DNA of 64,000 bases from Heterostelium album PN500 (Eukaryota > Evosea > Eumycetozoa > Acytosteliales > Acytosteliaceae), in NCBI RefSeq assembly GCF_000004825.1, contig NW_008805089.1, forward strand, positions 806,001 to 870,000. The letters run 5' to 3'. Each line of letters begins with the position of its first letter. Position 1 is the first letter of the stretch. Shown in pieces: positions 12,360-23,724 of the stretch. Below the pieces are notes generated by a model that made no database searches, was not told the origin of the DNA, and saw only the letters and a list, made by a program, of their open reading frames with translations. The translations under genes were made by a program, and so were the position numbers.

Positions 12360-13089
12360 TTTGGTTGATAAGAATGCAATACAATAACAACAACAACAAT
12401 AGTAATAATAATCAAATTAATTTATACATACATCCTCTGGTTCTACATTTATATCCTTACAAAGTTGAACCATTCCATCTGGTCCGATTTGATTTGTATC
12501 TGGTTCTATATTTAGGTAGTAATGTATTTAGGAATGTTAGAGATGAATGAAATCAAATGATTGTATTAAATATATATATATTTATAGGATTACCTTTATA
12601 CTTTTCGAAAAACTCATCCAATCTCTTGTTTTTATCTTCCTTGTCGTTACCGGTAGACTTGGTCGATTGGTGAGAGGAAGTCACATTCTGTGTTTGGTTG
12701 CTTGGCTTGCTGTTTGAGACATTATTGGCGTTGTTCGATGCACCCGACGATGAGTTGTTACTCGACTGATGAGTGTTGCTCGACGCTATATTTGTATTGG
12801 TGCTTGAAGCACCGGTTTGAGTGGTGTTGTTTGTTCCTACTACATCTACAAGTAAATAAAAAGACCTTTTAATATGATAATAACAATAATAATAATAATA
12901 GTATAATATATCATGATCTATCTAAAAAACAAACATTGGAGTTGGATCAAACAATCAACAAGAAAACAGCATGCGATTGATTGATTGATTGATTTAATAA
13001 AAAACAACAATAACTGATTGTTACTTACCAGGCTTCTTTTTAATTGGGGTAGTTGGTGTTTTCTCTTTCTTTGATGGACTGTTTCCCAT
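11603..13089 (-). CDS. DCN1-like protein (defective in cullin neddylation 1-like)
   Basis: Seven short exons, 13029-13089, 12594-12845, 12432-12505, 12222-12313, 11924-12143, 11795-11843 and 11603-11709, all with GT-AG introns and continuous frame, give 284 residues. The protein begins [10 protein letters not shown], a candidate N-myristoylation site, as in the membrane-linked animal DCUN1D3. A Ser/Asn/Thr linker leads to the PONY (potentiating neddylation) domain: [38 protein letters not shown], then [24 protein letters not shown] near the C-terminus. The last segment is the cullin-contacting 'DAY' region of the family. By family knowledge it is a co-E3 that docks cullins and the NEDD8 E2. 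NEDD8 itself is encoded in this window near 43.5 kb. The exon starting at 12313 requires the upstream acceptor aattag; using the nearer tttag would break the conserved frame. Confidence 0.92.
12324..12358. repeat. (TAA)n microsatellite in an intron
   Basis: About 12 TAA/ATA units lie inside the third intron (12314-12431) of the DCN1-like gene. It is probably polymorphic in length. Confidence 0.85.
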
Positions 13090-14709
13090 TGCTAATTCCT
13101 AACTATTACTATACAATCTACCAAACTAATGATCAATCTCTATTCTACTTTAATGTATTATATCACTTTCTCAACTGTTTAATGAGTTACTTTATGTTTT
13201 GTTTGTTTGTACAACTATTTTTGATTTTACTAATTGATTGTTTGAAATAAAATAGGAAATAATGAATATGCACTGATTATTATTATATTTATATTTATAT
13301 TTATAATATTGATTACAATTTGATCGGAATCTTAAAAAAAATTTTAAAAAATTTAAAAAATTAAATATAAAATTGATAAAGCTAAATTAAAAGAAATCAA
13401 CAACTCTGATAAATATCTATTTATAAACAATATATATATATATTATATAACTATAAATTGTTATTGATTTAATAATTTTTATTAATCTTTTAAAAAAATT
13501 AAAAATTAAAATTGGAATTAAATTAAAAAAAAAAAAAACAAAAAAACAAAAAAATAAAAAAAACACTTCAACCTTTGTGTGTACACAGATGGAATGATTT
13601 GTTATTATTGATTGATTTAATATTATTATTATTTATTCTTGACTTTGTTTTCTATTATTTTAACTATAGCAATGTTATCTTTATTTATTGTATAAATGAC
13701 CTAATGGTAATAACTAATAATAATCATAAACCTTAAATCACAAAGATCAATAAAAAAAAAAAAAAAAAGATAAAAATGCTTGCAATTCAATTTTATTCCA
13801 ACTTTTAAATTCATTGAAAGTTTTTATTGTGCGAAAGTATCACTTTAAATTTGCAAACAAAAACAAAAACCTTCTTGATACTCATAAATGGAAGGAATAT
13901 AAAAAGTTTAATCATTTGGTAAAGATAACTAATTATCACCTTTAAAGTAGTTTTAAATAATCAACGCCGTTGTATTATTCAAGCTAAAGTTTTCAAACAA
14001 ATGTTTGAAGTTCTTGCACAATTGTTTTTTATAGTGTTAAATTTACATTTCTTTTTTTGTAGTTTTTATATATATAAATTTGTATATATATTCTGTATGT
14101 TATTATAAATGATTTCTGTGTTGTTTATAAACAGTTTTTTTCAAAGAGAGTCTTTTTTTTATGATTCATAAAAAACATGTTTGCAAAAATCTATTCCCCA
14201 GGATGGATGGATTTGGTTGAAAAATATGAGCTTTTTGTTTTTTTCCTCCTTCAAATAATCTAGTGCGATTCGAATGCTCTGATTCTTTGACTTCCTTCTG
14301 TCTTCCTTCTTCTATCTTCTGTCTTTAGACATATCATGATGTGCTGTATGATCATAGCTGCTTCTACCATAGAGCATAGTAGAAGAAGAAGAAGTGGATA
14401 TCTTGTTTTTTTGTTTTTTGAGTGTTGGATCAGCCTAGAATCAATAATAAAATAAAACTATGAGAATTGAGATTCCTCATTATCAGGGAGAGAGGCAGAG
14501 CGAGAGGGAATGAGAAAAGGAGAGGAATATTATGAAGAGGAATGAAGGGGAAATGTATTTTTCATGTTAAGGAGGGGAGGGAAGAGGTATTTTTGTTTTA
14601 ATGTAATTTTATTGTCGGTTGTTGTTGTTGTTATTGTTGTGTGTTGTTATTATTGATCTTTCTTTGTCTACACTGTTTATTTTACTATTAAAAATTTAAA
14701 GTACATAGT
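13090..14709. other. Intergenic region, A/T-rich with one purine-rich block
   Basis: 1.6 kb without a supported gene. It is A/T-rich up to about 14140. At 14480-14590 the + strand is strongly purine-rich (gggagagaggcagagcgag and similar), beside a GTT-rich stretch at 14615-14640. This block is the 3' flank of the copper chaperone gene. No RNA fold or open reading frame could be defended. Confidence 0.5.
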
Positions 14710-15109
14710 TTAAGCAACGATAGAGGCCTTCTTTCCGGTCTTTTGAATGTTGGTCAACAAGTCTTGAGCAGAAAGATTGGCACTGTCGCATACAACAGTC
14801 TTGGTGGCCAAATCAATCTTGATATTTGAGACACCATCTAATTATGAAATAAAAACAAACAGTTAGATTGAATGATTTCAAACTTAAGTAGCATTATCAT
14901 CATAGTTTTAACCTACCGAGCTTTGAAAGAACAGCATTTACAGCCTTTGAGCAACCACCGCAGGTCATGTCAACATTGAAAGTGTACTAAAAAAATAGAA
15001 ATATAAACATATATATATTTGAATGATTAGTAAATATTCATTTTAGACAAGATGTCTAACAAGTATTAACTATAGAAATCATATAATAATAAAAACATAC
15101 AGTAGTCAT
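14710..15109 (-). CDS. atox1: Atx1/Atox1-type copper chaperone
   Basis: Three exons, 15101-15109 (only Met-Thr-Thr), 14917-14986 and 14710-14837, with GT-AG introns, encode 68 residues, the usual size of the family. The heavy-metal-associated (HMA) fold is complete: YTFNVDMTCGGCSKAVNAVL carries the Cu(I)-binding MTCGGC motif (the CxxC-type loop). It is followed by the second beta-alpha unit and a Lys near the C-terminus (KTGKKASIVA), as in Atx1. By family knowledge it carries Cu(I) in the cytosol to secretory-pathway P-type ATPases. The nine-base first coding exon would be missed by simple ORF scans; it supplies the only start codon that keeps the HMA frame. Confidence 0.93.
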
Positions 15110-16052
15110 TTTATATTATAATATATTGTATTGTATAAGAGATGTGAATTTGAAATGAATGATTTTACCAACAATAAAATTTCACACCATTTATAAAATC
15201 TTTTGGACTGAAAAAATCAAAAAAAAAAAAAAAAAGTGAAAAATAAAAAAATAAAAAAAATTAAATCTTTTGTTTTGGGTGGAATTCTGTGTTCTACCAA
15301 AGTATTTTCCACTATTCAGGTTCTATAATTATTTTTATTTTAATTATAATAATATTATTATTTATAGTTTTAAATATTCAGATTCTCATTGGTTTTGGTT
15401 GATCCACAACAATTTCACCAAACCTTAATTTTTAATTTTAATTATCAAGTGTTGAAGTTCAATCATAGATATAAATGAAATGATCTATTGATGATGAAAA
15501 TAGATCACTTATCATAAAATATTACATGAATATCAATGTTGTTATTACTTTATTATTAATATTATTTTGATTGTTATTGCCGATAAATCGCAGTTTTTAT
15601 TACTTTTTTTTTTTTTTTGATTTTTTATTTTTAGTCTCCTTTATTTTAATCAAAATCACACACAAAAGCTGAGATGAGTAAAAGAATCACCCATTAAACA
15701 TCACCTAACTAAAATTTTTTTTTAAAAAAAACAAAAAATTACGATTTAATAATATTTATTAAATTAATTATAACTCTATCTCTGTTACTATTAAAAAGTA
15801 AGAACATATGTATTATTTAGTTTTATGGTTGGTTGGTCATCTCAATTAAAAAAAAATTATTAATAATAATAACATTTTTGTTATTTTTTTTTTTTTTCAA
15901 ACTTTTTTTATTTTCATTTTTATTTTTTTTTGTATTTCCAAATTGCTTTTAGATACTTTAATAATAGAATTAGAGAGAGTATACTCTAAATTTAATATAT
16001 TTAATATATATATCTATATCTAGTTATATATATAGATATAAACAGGTAGAGA
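15110..16052. other. Divergent promoter region between copper chaperone and Mo25
   Basis: 943 bases of very A/T-rich DNA lie between two diverging genes. Homopolymer runs occur near 15217-15233, 15604-15620 and 15888-15898. No further gene was seen. Confidence 0.6.
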
Positions 16053-16722
16053 ATGAATATCTTTTTCAATAAGAAACAAAAAACACCAACCGATTTGGTA
16101 AAGTCAATCAAAGAGAGTTTAATTATCATTGAGAAATCAGGACCAAACTCTAGAAATACAGAAAAGGTAAATTGTTTGATCAAATCACCGATAAATATAT
16201 GATTTAGCTATGAGTCATTAGAATTAGATAGTTAAATAGATAGATAGATAGATATTTAGAATAGAACAGACACTCTACAGCAGCACTTTAGCAATAACAA
16301 CAATTAGTACCATTATAATTAATACCATCGTGTTTATTATGTTTTGTATATTACACAGGCATTAGAGGAGCTCTCGAAATGTCTTACAGACATCAAAAAG
16401 ATATTGTATGGCGATGCAGAGCACGAGCCGAATCAAGAGAATGCAACGATATTGGCCACAGAGATATGTTCGAGTGACCTGTTGTCGATGATTATCAGAG
16501 ACCTCGGTAAATTAGAGTTTGAGGCAAAGAAGGATTTCGCTCAGATATTCAACAACCTCTTGAGAATTAAGAGTGGTGCTCGTTCACCTACTGTAGATTA
16601 TATTGCAAAGAACCCAGATCTTTTAAATTCATTAGTCAAAGGGTGAGTTACTACTACTACTACAACAACAGCAAGAACATCAACAACAACAACGACAAAA
16701 GGTTTCTAATATTATTATTATA

Positions 16723-16754
<32 letters not shown>

Positions 16755-17665
16755 TAGATATGAACAACAAGATATTGCGTTAAATTGCGGAACTATGCTT
16801 AGAGAATGTATCAAACATGAAAACTTGGCTAAAGAGCTACTTTATTCACAAAACTTTTGGGTAATTTTTCAATTTCGTCGAAGTCTCTAATTTCGATGTC
16901 GCCTCTGACACCTTTGCCACCTTCAAGGAGCTACTTACCAAGCACAAAGCACTGAGTGCTGAATTTTTAGAAAAGAATTACGATCAAGTATTTATTATTA
17001 TTATTATAATCATACCATCAGAGACACAATCTTCACAATTAACTAATCTATTTTATTATATTAATTATTATTATTAGGTTTTTGAAAGATACACTGTCTT
17101 ATTGAATTCACAGAATTATGTAACAAGAAGACAATCTATTAAAGTATGTAATTAGCATTCAACAGATCTGTAACAAACAACAAACAAACAAACAACAGAG
17201 TTATTATGATAGACTAATTTGTAATTTGATTTTTTGTTAAAATATTATTAGCTTTTAGGAGAATTGCTGTTAGATCGTTCCAATTTTAATATTATGACTA
17301 AATATATTAGTTCAGCAGTTAATTTGAAGCTGATGATGAATCTTCTGAGAGATAAGAGTAAAAGTATTCAGTATGAAGCATTCCATGTGTTTAAAGTATT
17401 CGTTGCCAATCCAAAACAAAACCAAACCAATTCTGGATATCCTTTCGAAAAACAAAGAGAAACTTATAGTATTTTTATCACAGTTCCATACTGACAAGGG
17501 TAAGTTTTTATATTTAATCGTTTTTAGTCATTCGACAAGCCAAGCTTAAACTAATTTACGATATCATTTTAAATCATTATCATCATTATTATTACAGAGG
17601 AAGATCAATTCAATGACGAGAAAGCATTCTTGTTAAAACAAATTCAAGCAATCCCAACCGATTAA
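16053..17665 (+). CDS. mo25: Mo25/CAB39 family scaffold protein, with two apparent +1 frameshifts
   Basis: Six exons, 16053-16166, 16359-16642, 16758-16987, 17078-17143, 17252-17499 and 17598-17665, with GT-AG introns, give about 335 residues, the normal Mo25 length. Typical segments are [20 protein letters not shown], the helical-repeat core [18 protein letters not shown], and [17 protein letters not shown]. Mo25 proteins are armadillo-like scaffolds that, with a STRAD-type pseudokinase, activate Ste20/LKB1-type kinases. Two places break the frame by one extra base: just after NFW near 16860 (the conserved [11 protein letters not shown] follows in the +1 frame) and near 17430 between NPKQNQ and [12 protein letters not shown]. 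Both flanks are well conserved and all splice sites are intact. Assembly or read error, or a recently inactivated copy, are the options. Confidence 0.88.
16729..16753. repeat. (TA)n microsatellite in Mo25 intron 2
   Basis: About 12 TA units end four bases before the acceptor atattag of the second Mo25 intron. Confidence 0.85.
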
Positions 17666-18205
17666 TTTGTTGGTTTTGCAGTATTTTATTTGTTGGTGGG
17701 CCACAATCATTAAATCAACCAATTCAGCTTCACTCAGTCAATCATTTAACAACAAACAATCCACCCAACACAAAAAAAACAAAAAACAAAAAGTACAAAA
17801 AAAAAAAAAACAAACAAAACAAACAAAATAATTAATTATCTAATTTTGTAACTATATAGTTGTTTTGGTGTAGTAAACACTTTTTAAAAACAATTAACAA
17901 TTAACCTTTTTTAAAAAAAAATAAAACAAAAAAATATATAAATAAATTTATATTTAGTCTTTAAGTTGTTTTTTAATCCGATTCCATCATCAACACATCA
18001 ACACGTTCATTGAAAAATCAGATTGTTTAAAAAAAAAAAAACCATTTTTGATAAAATTTTCAAAAAAAATTCACCTTTGAATATCAAATGCTCTGAATGG
18101 TAGTTATTTTTTCAGTAGTTAACTTCAATACAGATAATTAAAAAAAGAAAGTTAAATTTTGATCTAATATTATATCGAAATAGTAAAAGTAGTAGGTTGT
18201 TGTTC
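17666..18205. other. Intergenic region between Mo25 and metallophosphoesterase gene
   Basis: 540 bases, A/T-rich, with A-rich runs near 17770-17825 and 18030-18042. The left part is Mo25 3' UTR and the right part the next gene's promoter or leader. Nothing else was recognised. Confidence 0.6.
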
Positions 18206-20182
18206 ATGATTGATCCAAAGTCAACATCAACGCCAACTTTAAAGAATAGGATGAGTAGCAATAGTAATAATAATGTGCCTGCTTGGGATACAGATTTCAT
18301 TACAACTTCGACCTCTTCTCTCACCAGCTCCGACACACTTTTGAAGAGCAGTAGTAGCAGTGGTGATCCATCTGTTGCAAGTGGATCAAGTAACAATCAA
18401 TATAATGTCAATGCTGCTGCTGCTGCTTCAGGCTCAGGAGCATATCAATATGTGAAGCCTTCCATCAAATTGGAAACTTACACACAAACGGGCATGGTAT
18501 CAGCACATCCCATTTCGAAATCGAAAAAGATTGTACTGATGCTCATTGCTCTAGGATTGCCTATCATTATATATGTGGTTGCCATCAAATCGTTTGGCGA
18601 TGCTCTCACCTTCCCTTTCTTCCTTGTGGTGTTCCCAACGTTGATCGTATTCGTTCCATTCCTTTACTATACATATCGTAAGCGTGGACAGCGTCATCAC
18701 GTAACTCGTCATCCTGTTCTCACCATGATGACTGTATTCTCGATTGTCTACACATTCTTTGTGCCCGTTTACCTGGCATCCCTGCTAAGTCCACTCTACA
18801 ATCGTAAGACAGTGGATGACATCAAGACAGAGTACTATCACTCTGCAAGCTGGTTGATCGCTCTCCCGATTGCCTATCTTCACGCGTGTGTATTCGTGCA
18901 GCTAACGCTACTATCGCAGTGTACTCTCCGTTCGTTGAGGTATCGTATTTTCGTTGGGTGGCCAGCATCTGTATTCTTCACTACGATCATACTCTCGCTT
19001 CCTTTGATGACATTCGCACCACTCTTACCGGCTGCTGGCACACTGATAGTGGTGTTGATTCCATTCGTACTCTCATTGATTGGATTGCGTCAAACACTGA
19101 TCACACGTCCACCCAACAAGTGGGAAGTAAAGAATATCTTGATTCGCAAGTCATTCGAAGATGAAGACGACCAACTCTTGAACCGTCGTAAAGTACAAAG
19201 AGTTCGTCACACATCGCCAGATTCCTATGAGGTCGTAGATTTCAAACAGCCACTCACAATTATCCAGATTGCAGATCCACATATCGGTCCAATCATGTCG
19301 GCAGAGAGATTAGAGGAGATCTGCGAAAGTGCTGTTAAATTGGTAAAGTTTATCAAACAACAATCTTATTACAATTATAGTTATATACTTAACTTTTTTT
19401 TTTTTTTTTTGATAATAATTATAGAATCCAGATTTAGTTTTCTTGACAGGTGACTTCTTTACACTCGAAAGTTTCAACCCACCTGGTGCAGTAGAGAAAG
19501 CTTTGGCACCACTAAAGAAGTTAAAGGGTAAAACATTTGCATGTGTTGGTGTATGTAATCGTATTTGAGTTAAATTATTTCATATTACAATCACAATTTA
19601 TTAACATATATCATAAACATTAGAACCATGATTTAGAAGAAGGATGTATGGATTTATTAAGAAATGCACTAAACACAATAGATTGTTGTTTACTTATTGA
19701 TAATTGTGTTGTTACTGATACTAGTATGTATTTGATTTATGTATATCTTCATTGCATTAGGCATTGTACTAATTATATGTGCGAAAGGAATTGGAAAGGT
19801 ACAAATCGTTGGATTTGATTATAGATCACAGGCAAGACAGGAACATGTTCAAACTATTTGTGATGCATACCCACCCATCCCCAACATACCTAGAATTGGA
19901 TTGCTACATGATCCAGGTGCATTTAAATTTATACCAGCCGACTATGGTATGCTTGTTTTCAGTGGTCACACTCATGGTGGTCAGATTGGTTTGAACTGTT
20001 TGGGTATCAATTTAAGTGTAGTTTCACTATCTGGTGTCCCCGATCACTCGTTGTGGCAAAACGCTTATAATTACCTATATGTACATAGTGGACAAGGAAC
20101 CAGATCAATGTTTGGTTCAATGATTTTGAGAGTTGGTGTGCCTGCAGAAGACAGTTTATTACAAGTTTATTTTGAAAACTAA
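18206..20182 (+). CDS. Multi-pass membrane metallophosphoesterase
   Basis: Four exons, 18206-19342, 19425-19550, 19624-19723 and 19761-20182, give about 594 residues. A Ser/Asn-rich N-terminus precedes five to six hydrophobic segments (for example IVLMLIALGLPIIIYVVAI, FPFFLVVFPTLIVFVPFLYY, LIALPIAYLHACVFVQLTLL), roughly residues 110-290. The catalytic calcineurin-type domain follows with all signature blocks: IADPHIGP (DxH), FLTGDFF (GD), GNHD (its Gly precedes and NHD follows intron 2) and FSGHTHGGQ (GHxH). The arrangement resembles TMPPE/YkuE-like membrane phosphoesterases; the substrate is unknown. The upstream in-frame TTGs are ignored and the ATG at 18206 chosen; an ATG at 18251 is a possible alternative start. 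Frame and acceptor choice at 19761 are slightly less certain than the others. Confidence 0.88.
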
Positions 20183-20665
20183 AGCAATATACATATAACA
20201 ACTATTTTCGACAAACAATCATACAGTCTCTTTTATTATCAAATTTTCATTAAACCCGATGTATAAATGTATTTTTCTTTTTTTTTGGAAAGATTAGATT
20301 ATTATTTATTTATTTTTATCGATTTGGATAAAAAGAAATTATTTTTATTATTAAAAATATACAAATTAAAAGGTTGGTGATTTAAAGTATTGTTTGTGGC
20401 AATGGTTTTTAAAAAAAGTGAAATATGCGTTGGCGAGTTAAACAATTCCAATTGTTAGTTGAAGCCATATCCAAGGATTAGTTGTTAAATTTGAATGAAC
20501 CATTGTCCGACATCGTTGTTTAAGGTAAGTGCACACTGAAATAAATACGGTTGGTTGGGTGGTGGTTGTTGTTGTGTTGATTTTCTATACAAAAATAATT
20601 ATATATATAAATATATTTAAGTTGGAACTGGATTAAATTATTTGAATTTTAACCAATTTTATCAC
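20183..20665. other. Convergent intergenic region
   Basis: 483 bases between the 3' end of the phosphoesterase gene (+) and the 3' end of the acidic orphan gene (-). They contain A/T-rich 3' UTR sequence and a G/T-rich patch (gttgggtggtggttg, about 20551-20566). No gene is supported. Confidence 0.55.
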
Positions 20666-20980
20666 CTATAGGTAAATTTCATGTACTTTGACTTCTTCCA
20701 CTGGTCTGTCCTTGTCGGCATTCTTTAGATACTCCATAATCTCTATCAATTCATTTCGGATGAATTTATCTGCATAGATTAAAAGTTTACCGGCTTGTGA
20801 TGTGTACTCTTGCTCCTCGGAGTTATCGTAGTCATCGTCAGAGTCGTCGTGATGGAAGTCGTCGTCGACCGAATCATTCTCTTCCTCGTCTTGGCGGTTC
20901 AAGTGAGTAAAGTCTGTGCTTAACATTGTTTCAACCATCAATGAAGATGATTGTTCAACGGAGACGTCATCCATGTTCAT
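20666..20980 (-). CDS. Small acidic protein, unknown function
   Basis: A single-exon frame of 104 codons begins MNMDDVSVEQSSSLMVETML; the second Met (20974) is an alternative start. The middle is an acidic low-complexity stretch (DDDFHHDDSDDDYDNSEEQE). The C-terminal ~40 residues are ordered-looking amphipathic helix (LLIYADKFIRNELIEIMEYL) ending in VKVHEIYL. I do not recognise the family. The upstream leader is A/T-rich, as for other genes here, and codon use resembles the neighbouring genes, which supports a real gene. It could be a small subunit of a larger complex; that is only a guess. Confidence 0.65.
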   Translation of the reverse strand: MNMDDVSVEQSSSLMVETMLSTDFTHLNRQDEEENDSVDDDFHHDDSDDDYDNSEEQEYTSQAGKLLIYADKFIRNELIEIMEYLKNADKDRPVEEVKVHEIYL

Positions 20981-21229
20981 TTGTTTTAATAATAATAAAA
21001 AAGGAGAATACTACAAGTATATACGAATTAGTATATGTTTTACAATACTATTATAGTAAATTTATCAAATGTGTTGTTTTGTTTGTTGGAAAGAAGAATC
21101 AATAGTATAGACTTTGAACTTATCCCCAATGTAAATGAACGAAATGTGTTTTAAGCTTTCTTTGTAAAACAAAAAAATATTAATAAATCAAAATTGGGAT
21201 TTCCAGTAAATTGAGAAAATTTGACGATT
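20981..21229. other. Short divergent intergenic region
   Basis: Upstream sequence of the acidic orphan gene, with no recognised element. Confidence 0.4.
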
Positions 21230-21376
21230 ATGGATGATGATGATAAAAAAAATTGGGCAAACGAAATGATAACAAAAGAATGGAGTTTTTCGAAAGCAAG
21301 TTTTAAATTAATTTTAGTTTGGGAAACTTTAATAATTGGTATTGAAATAATTATAAACACATTAAAAATTAATTAA
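21230..21376 (+). CDS. Possible 48-residue single-TM micro-protein
   Basis: An ATG-started frame begins MDDDDKKNWANEMITKEW and ends with a strongly hydrophobic segment (LILVWETLIIGIEIIINTL, about residues 27-45), closing at TAA. An acidic/basic head followed by one membrane helix, with two Trp in the head, is more protein-like than the surrounding DNA. There is no known family and no splice partner. It may be chance. Confidence 0.35.
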   Translation: MDDDDKKNWANEMITKEWSFSKASFKLILVWETLIIGIEIIINTLKIN

Positions 21377-21642
21377 TGCTAAGTAATTATATTCGAAACT
21401 GGCCAATAAGATTAAAAGAGGAAGAAGAACACAGTACAGTTGTTATTACAATTTGAAATTTAAAAACAGACTGAAAAGCAACAATAAACAAACCAAACTA
21501 ACTGCAAAATATAAATAGATTTTTGAAATAGATAAATAAAATATTTACATTATATTTTTTCTTTTTTTCTTGATTAAAAAAATTGTAATTGCAAATTTAA
21601 TCGAATGAATAAAAGGAAATGCTAACTCTTTAATCGTTCAAA

Positions 21643-21888
21643 ATGAAACAAAAAATTGTAGTTAGACTCTGCTGTCATATAGTGTATCTACTTCTGTCAA
21701 TTTCTTTTTTAATTGATTTAATTTTTTATATTTGTGAAAATAGTAATATTAGTAGCAACAATAATAGCATGATGTTTTGTTTCTTAAGAATTTATTCTAT
21801 ACTAGCATGTGTTACAGTGCAGAGTTGGTATAGGAATATAGAAAAACTAAAACAACAACCAACAATAACAATAAACATGTATATCTAG
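21643..21888 (+). CDS. Possible small membrane protein (81 residues)
   Basis: The frame begins MKQKIVVRLCCHIVYLLLSI and has a first hydrophobic helix at residues ~5-31, then a polar loop (ENSNISSNNNSMM) and a second shorter hydrophobic stretch (FCFLRIYSILACVTVQSW). The Asn/Ser loop is typical of dictyostelid proteins. No family is recognised. The ATG sits in an A/T-rich leader context. It could be one exon of a larger gene. Confidence 0.4.
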   Translation: MKQKIVVRLCCHIVYLLLSISFLIDLIFYICENSNISSNNNSMMFCFLRIYSILACVTVQSWYRNIEKLKQQPTITINMYI

Positions 21889-23724
21889 AGGTAGGTGGGA
21901 GATTGAAAAAAAAAACAAAAAAAATTGTTTTGAGAGAGAGATTCAAATTGAACACTTGATGATTTCCTATTCAAAACAGCACAATATATGATAAACAAAA
22001 CACACACAAACACAATTTATGTGACAATATATAAAAACAATAATATGATTACTAATTTGGTCTTTAGTATTCAGCAACAACAATATTATTTGTGTGTGTT
22101 GCTTCACTTGTATGATGCTGTGGATGATGTTCCTGCTTTATGAATAGAATATAAAAAAAAAACCGATTCCCTTAATTCAAAAACAGATTTGGATAAATGT
22201 GTGACTTGTATAAAACAAGTATAACTTGAATATCATAATAATATAATGTTTACTTTTTTTTTTTTTTTTTTGACAATAATTTTCCCATTTTTTTGCAAAC
22301 GTGGTATACAAATATTTTATGTTATGTTAATTTTACAACATAATACATTTTCGTTCAAATAACATGATTAGAGCAATAAATAATATTGTTGAGGTCAACC
22401 AACAATGTGTTATGAGGTAAAAATGTTAAGACTTACATTAATGTTTTTTTTGTTTTTGATTGTAGTACTTTTTTAAATAAAAATAATAGATTAAACTATT
22501 AAGGTGTAATAGATATTTATATATATATAAAATATACAACAAAATAAAATATAATACAAAAATAATAAATATATAAATATAAAATTAAAAATTTTTTTTT
22601 GTTTTTCTCTTTTATGATTAATTTAATACTAAATAACAAAGATAAATATGATAATAAAATGGTTTTAATATAATAAGATTCAAGTTATGTATAGTAGATA
22701 TATACTGATTAATATTAATAAACTATGAATAATAGATAAATTCGAATCTAATGACTACTAGGTTTTGTTTATAATTAAATAAATGAGAAGAGAGATGATT
22801 ATTGAGAATTAATATTAAAAATACTAAGATTATATAATTATATCTGATCAGTGAAGTAGTTAAAAATAAAGTAATAAGAAATTATAAATAAAAATATAAA
22901 TAATATATTATTTGTTCTTTTATGTTTTGACGATTTAATTGTTATTGTAAAGTTAAACGATAAAGTGTTTTTAGTGTGTTTGAAAGTAAGTACTATTGTT
23001 ATTTATATTTTCTTATCCAGATTCCACACTGATTTTGGGAAAGGATTTAGGTTGTTGTTTTTTTGGTAAAAGTGGGTGTCAATTGAGTGTTTGCGCTTTG
23101 CATCATGCCCCACAATTATGAATCCCAATTTAGACCTGGTTCCTTCACTTTAAAGTTCTCAAAAAAAAATAAAACAAAACCAATTAAATTTAATTAAATT
23201 TAAAATTAAAATTAAAAATTAAAAAAAAATAAATAAATAAATCTTTGGACTTTTCATTGTTAAATTCTTTTCCCTATTTAGAAAAGTAATTCGAATTGTG
23301 TTTCACTTCATTTACAAACCTCTTTTATGAATTTAATAAATAAACAAAAAATAAATATTTATATATATTTAGTAACAATTTTACCAACCTTATACATATA
23401 AGCTATAGCGCTACTAGCCATTATTATAGTGAAGTCAATAGTTAATGAATATAGATAAAAATAGCTTATTGATGAAATAGTGAAAGTAATCGCCAAATTA
23501 TTGTATGAATACAATAACACACACTTTTTATCCACACATCTGTGTTGTGTCGATCGATGAATATTGCCATCTCCTCACACCCAGTAGAATACATTTAAAT
23601 TTATAGATCAAAATGAAACAACATGTTATATCATAGTTATTTGTATTCCTATCTATTGTAGTTATTATGATGTTAAGTTTTAGTTATAGTAAAAAGATTA
23701 TTTTCTATTTCATTTGAAAAGTCT
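21889..23724. other. Long A/T-rich intergenic DNA with one G/C-richer island
   Basis: 1.8 kb without a defensible gene. Most of it is A/T-rich with A or T runs (22252-22272, 23160-23235). About 23030-23160 is distinctly richer in G and C (ggtaaaagtgggtgtcaatt, catgccccacaattatg) and stands out as a candidate regulatory element or non-coding RNA, but no fold or motif is convincing. Confidence 0.5.

Noticed and set aside
16861-16990. Extra intron in Mo25 starting at the gtaatt after NFW
   Set aside because: The sequence that would be removed encodes the conserved Mo25 segment [11 protein letters not shown] in the next frame, so a frameshift explains it better.
23109-23117. Possible DUSE element of a class I non-coding RNA
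   Set aside because: The first base does not fit the consensus and no downstream stem or conserved RNA motif was found at the expected distance.
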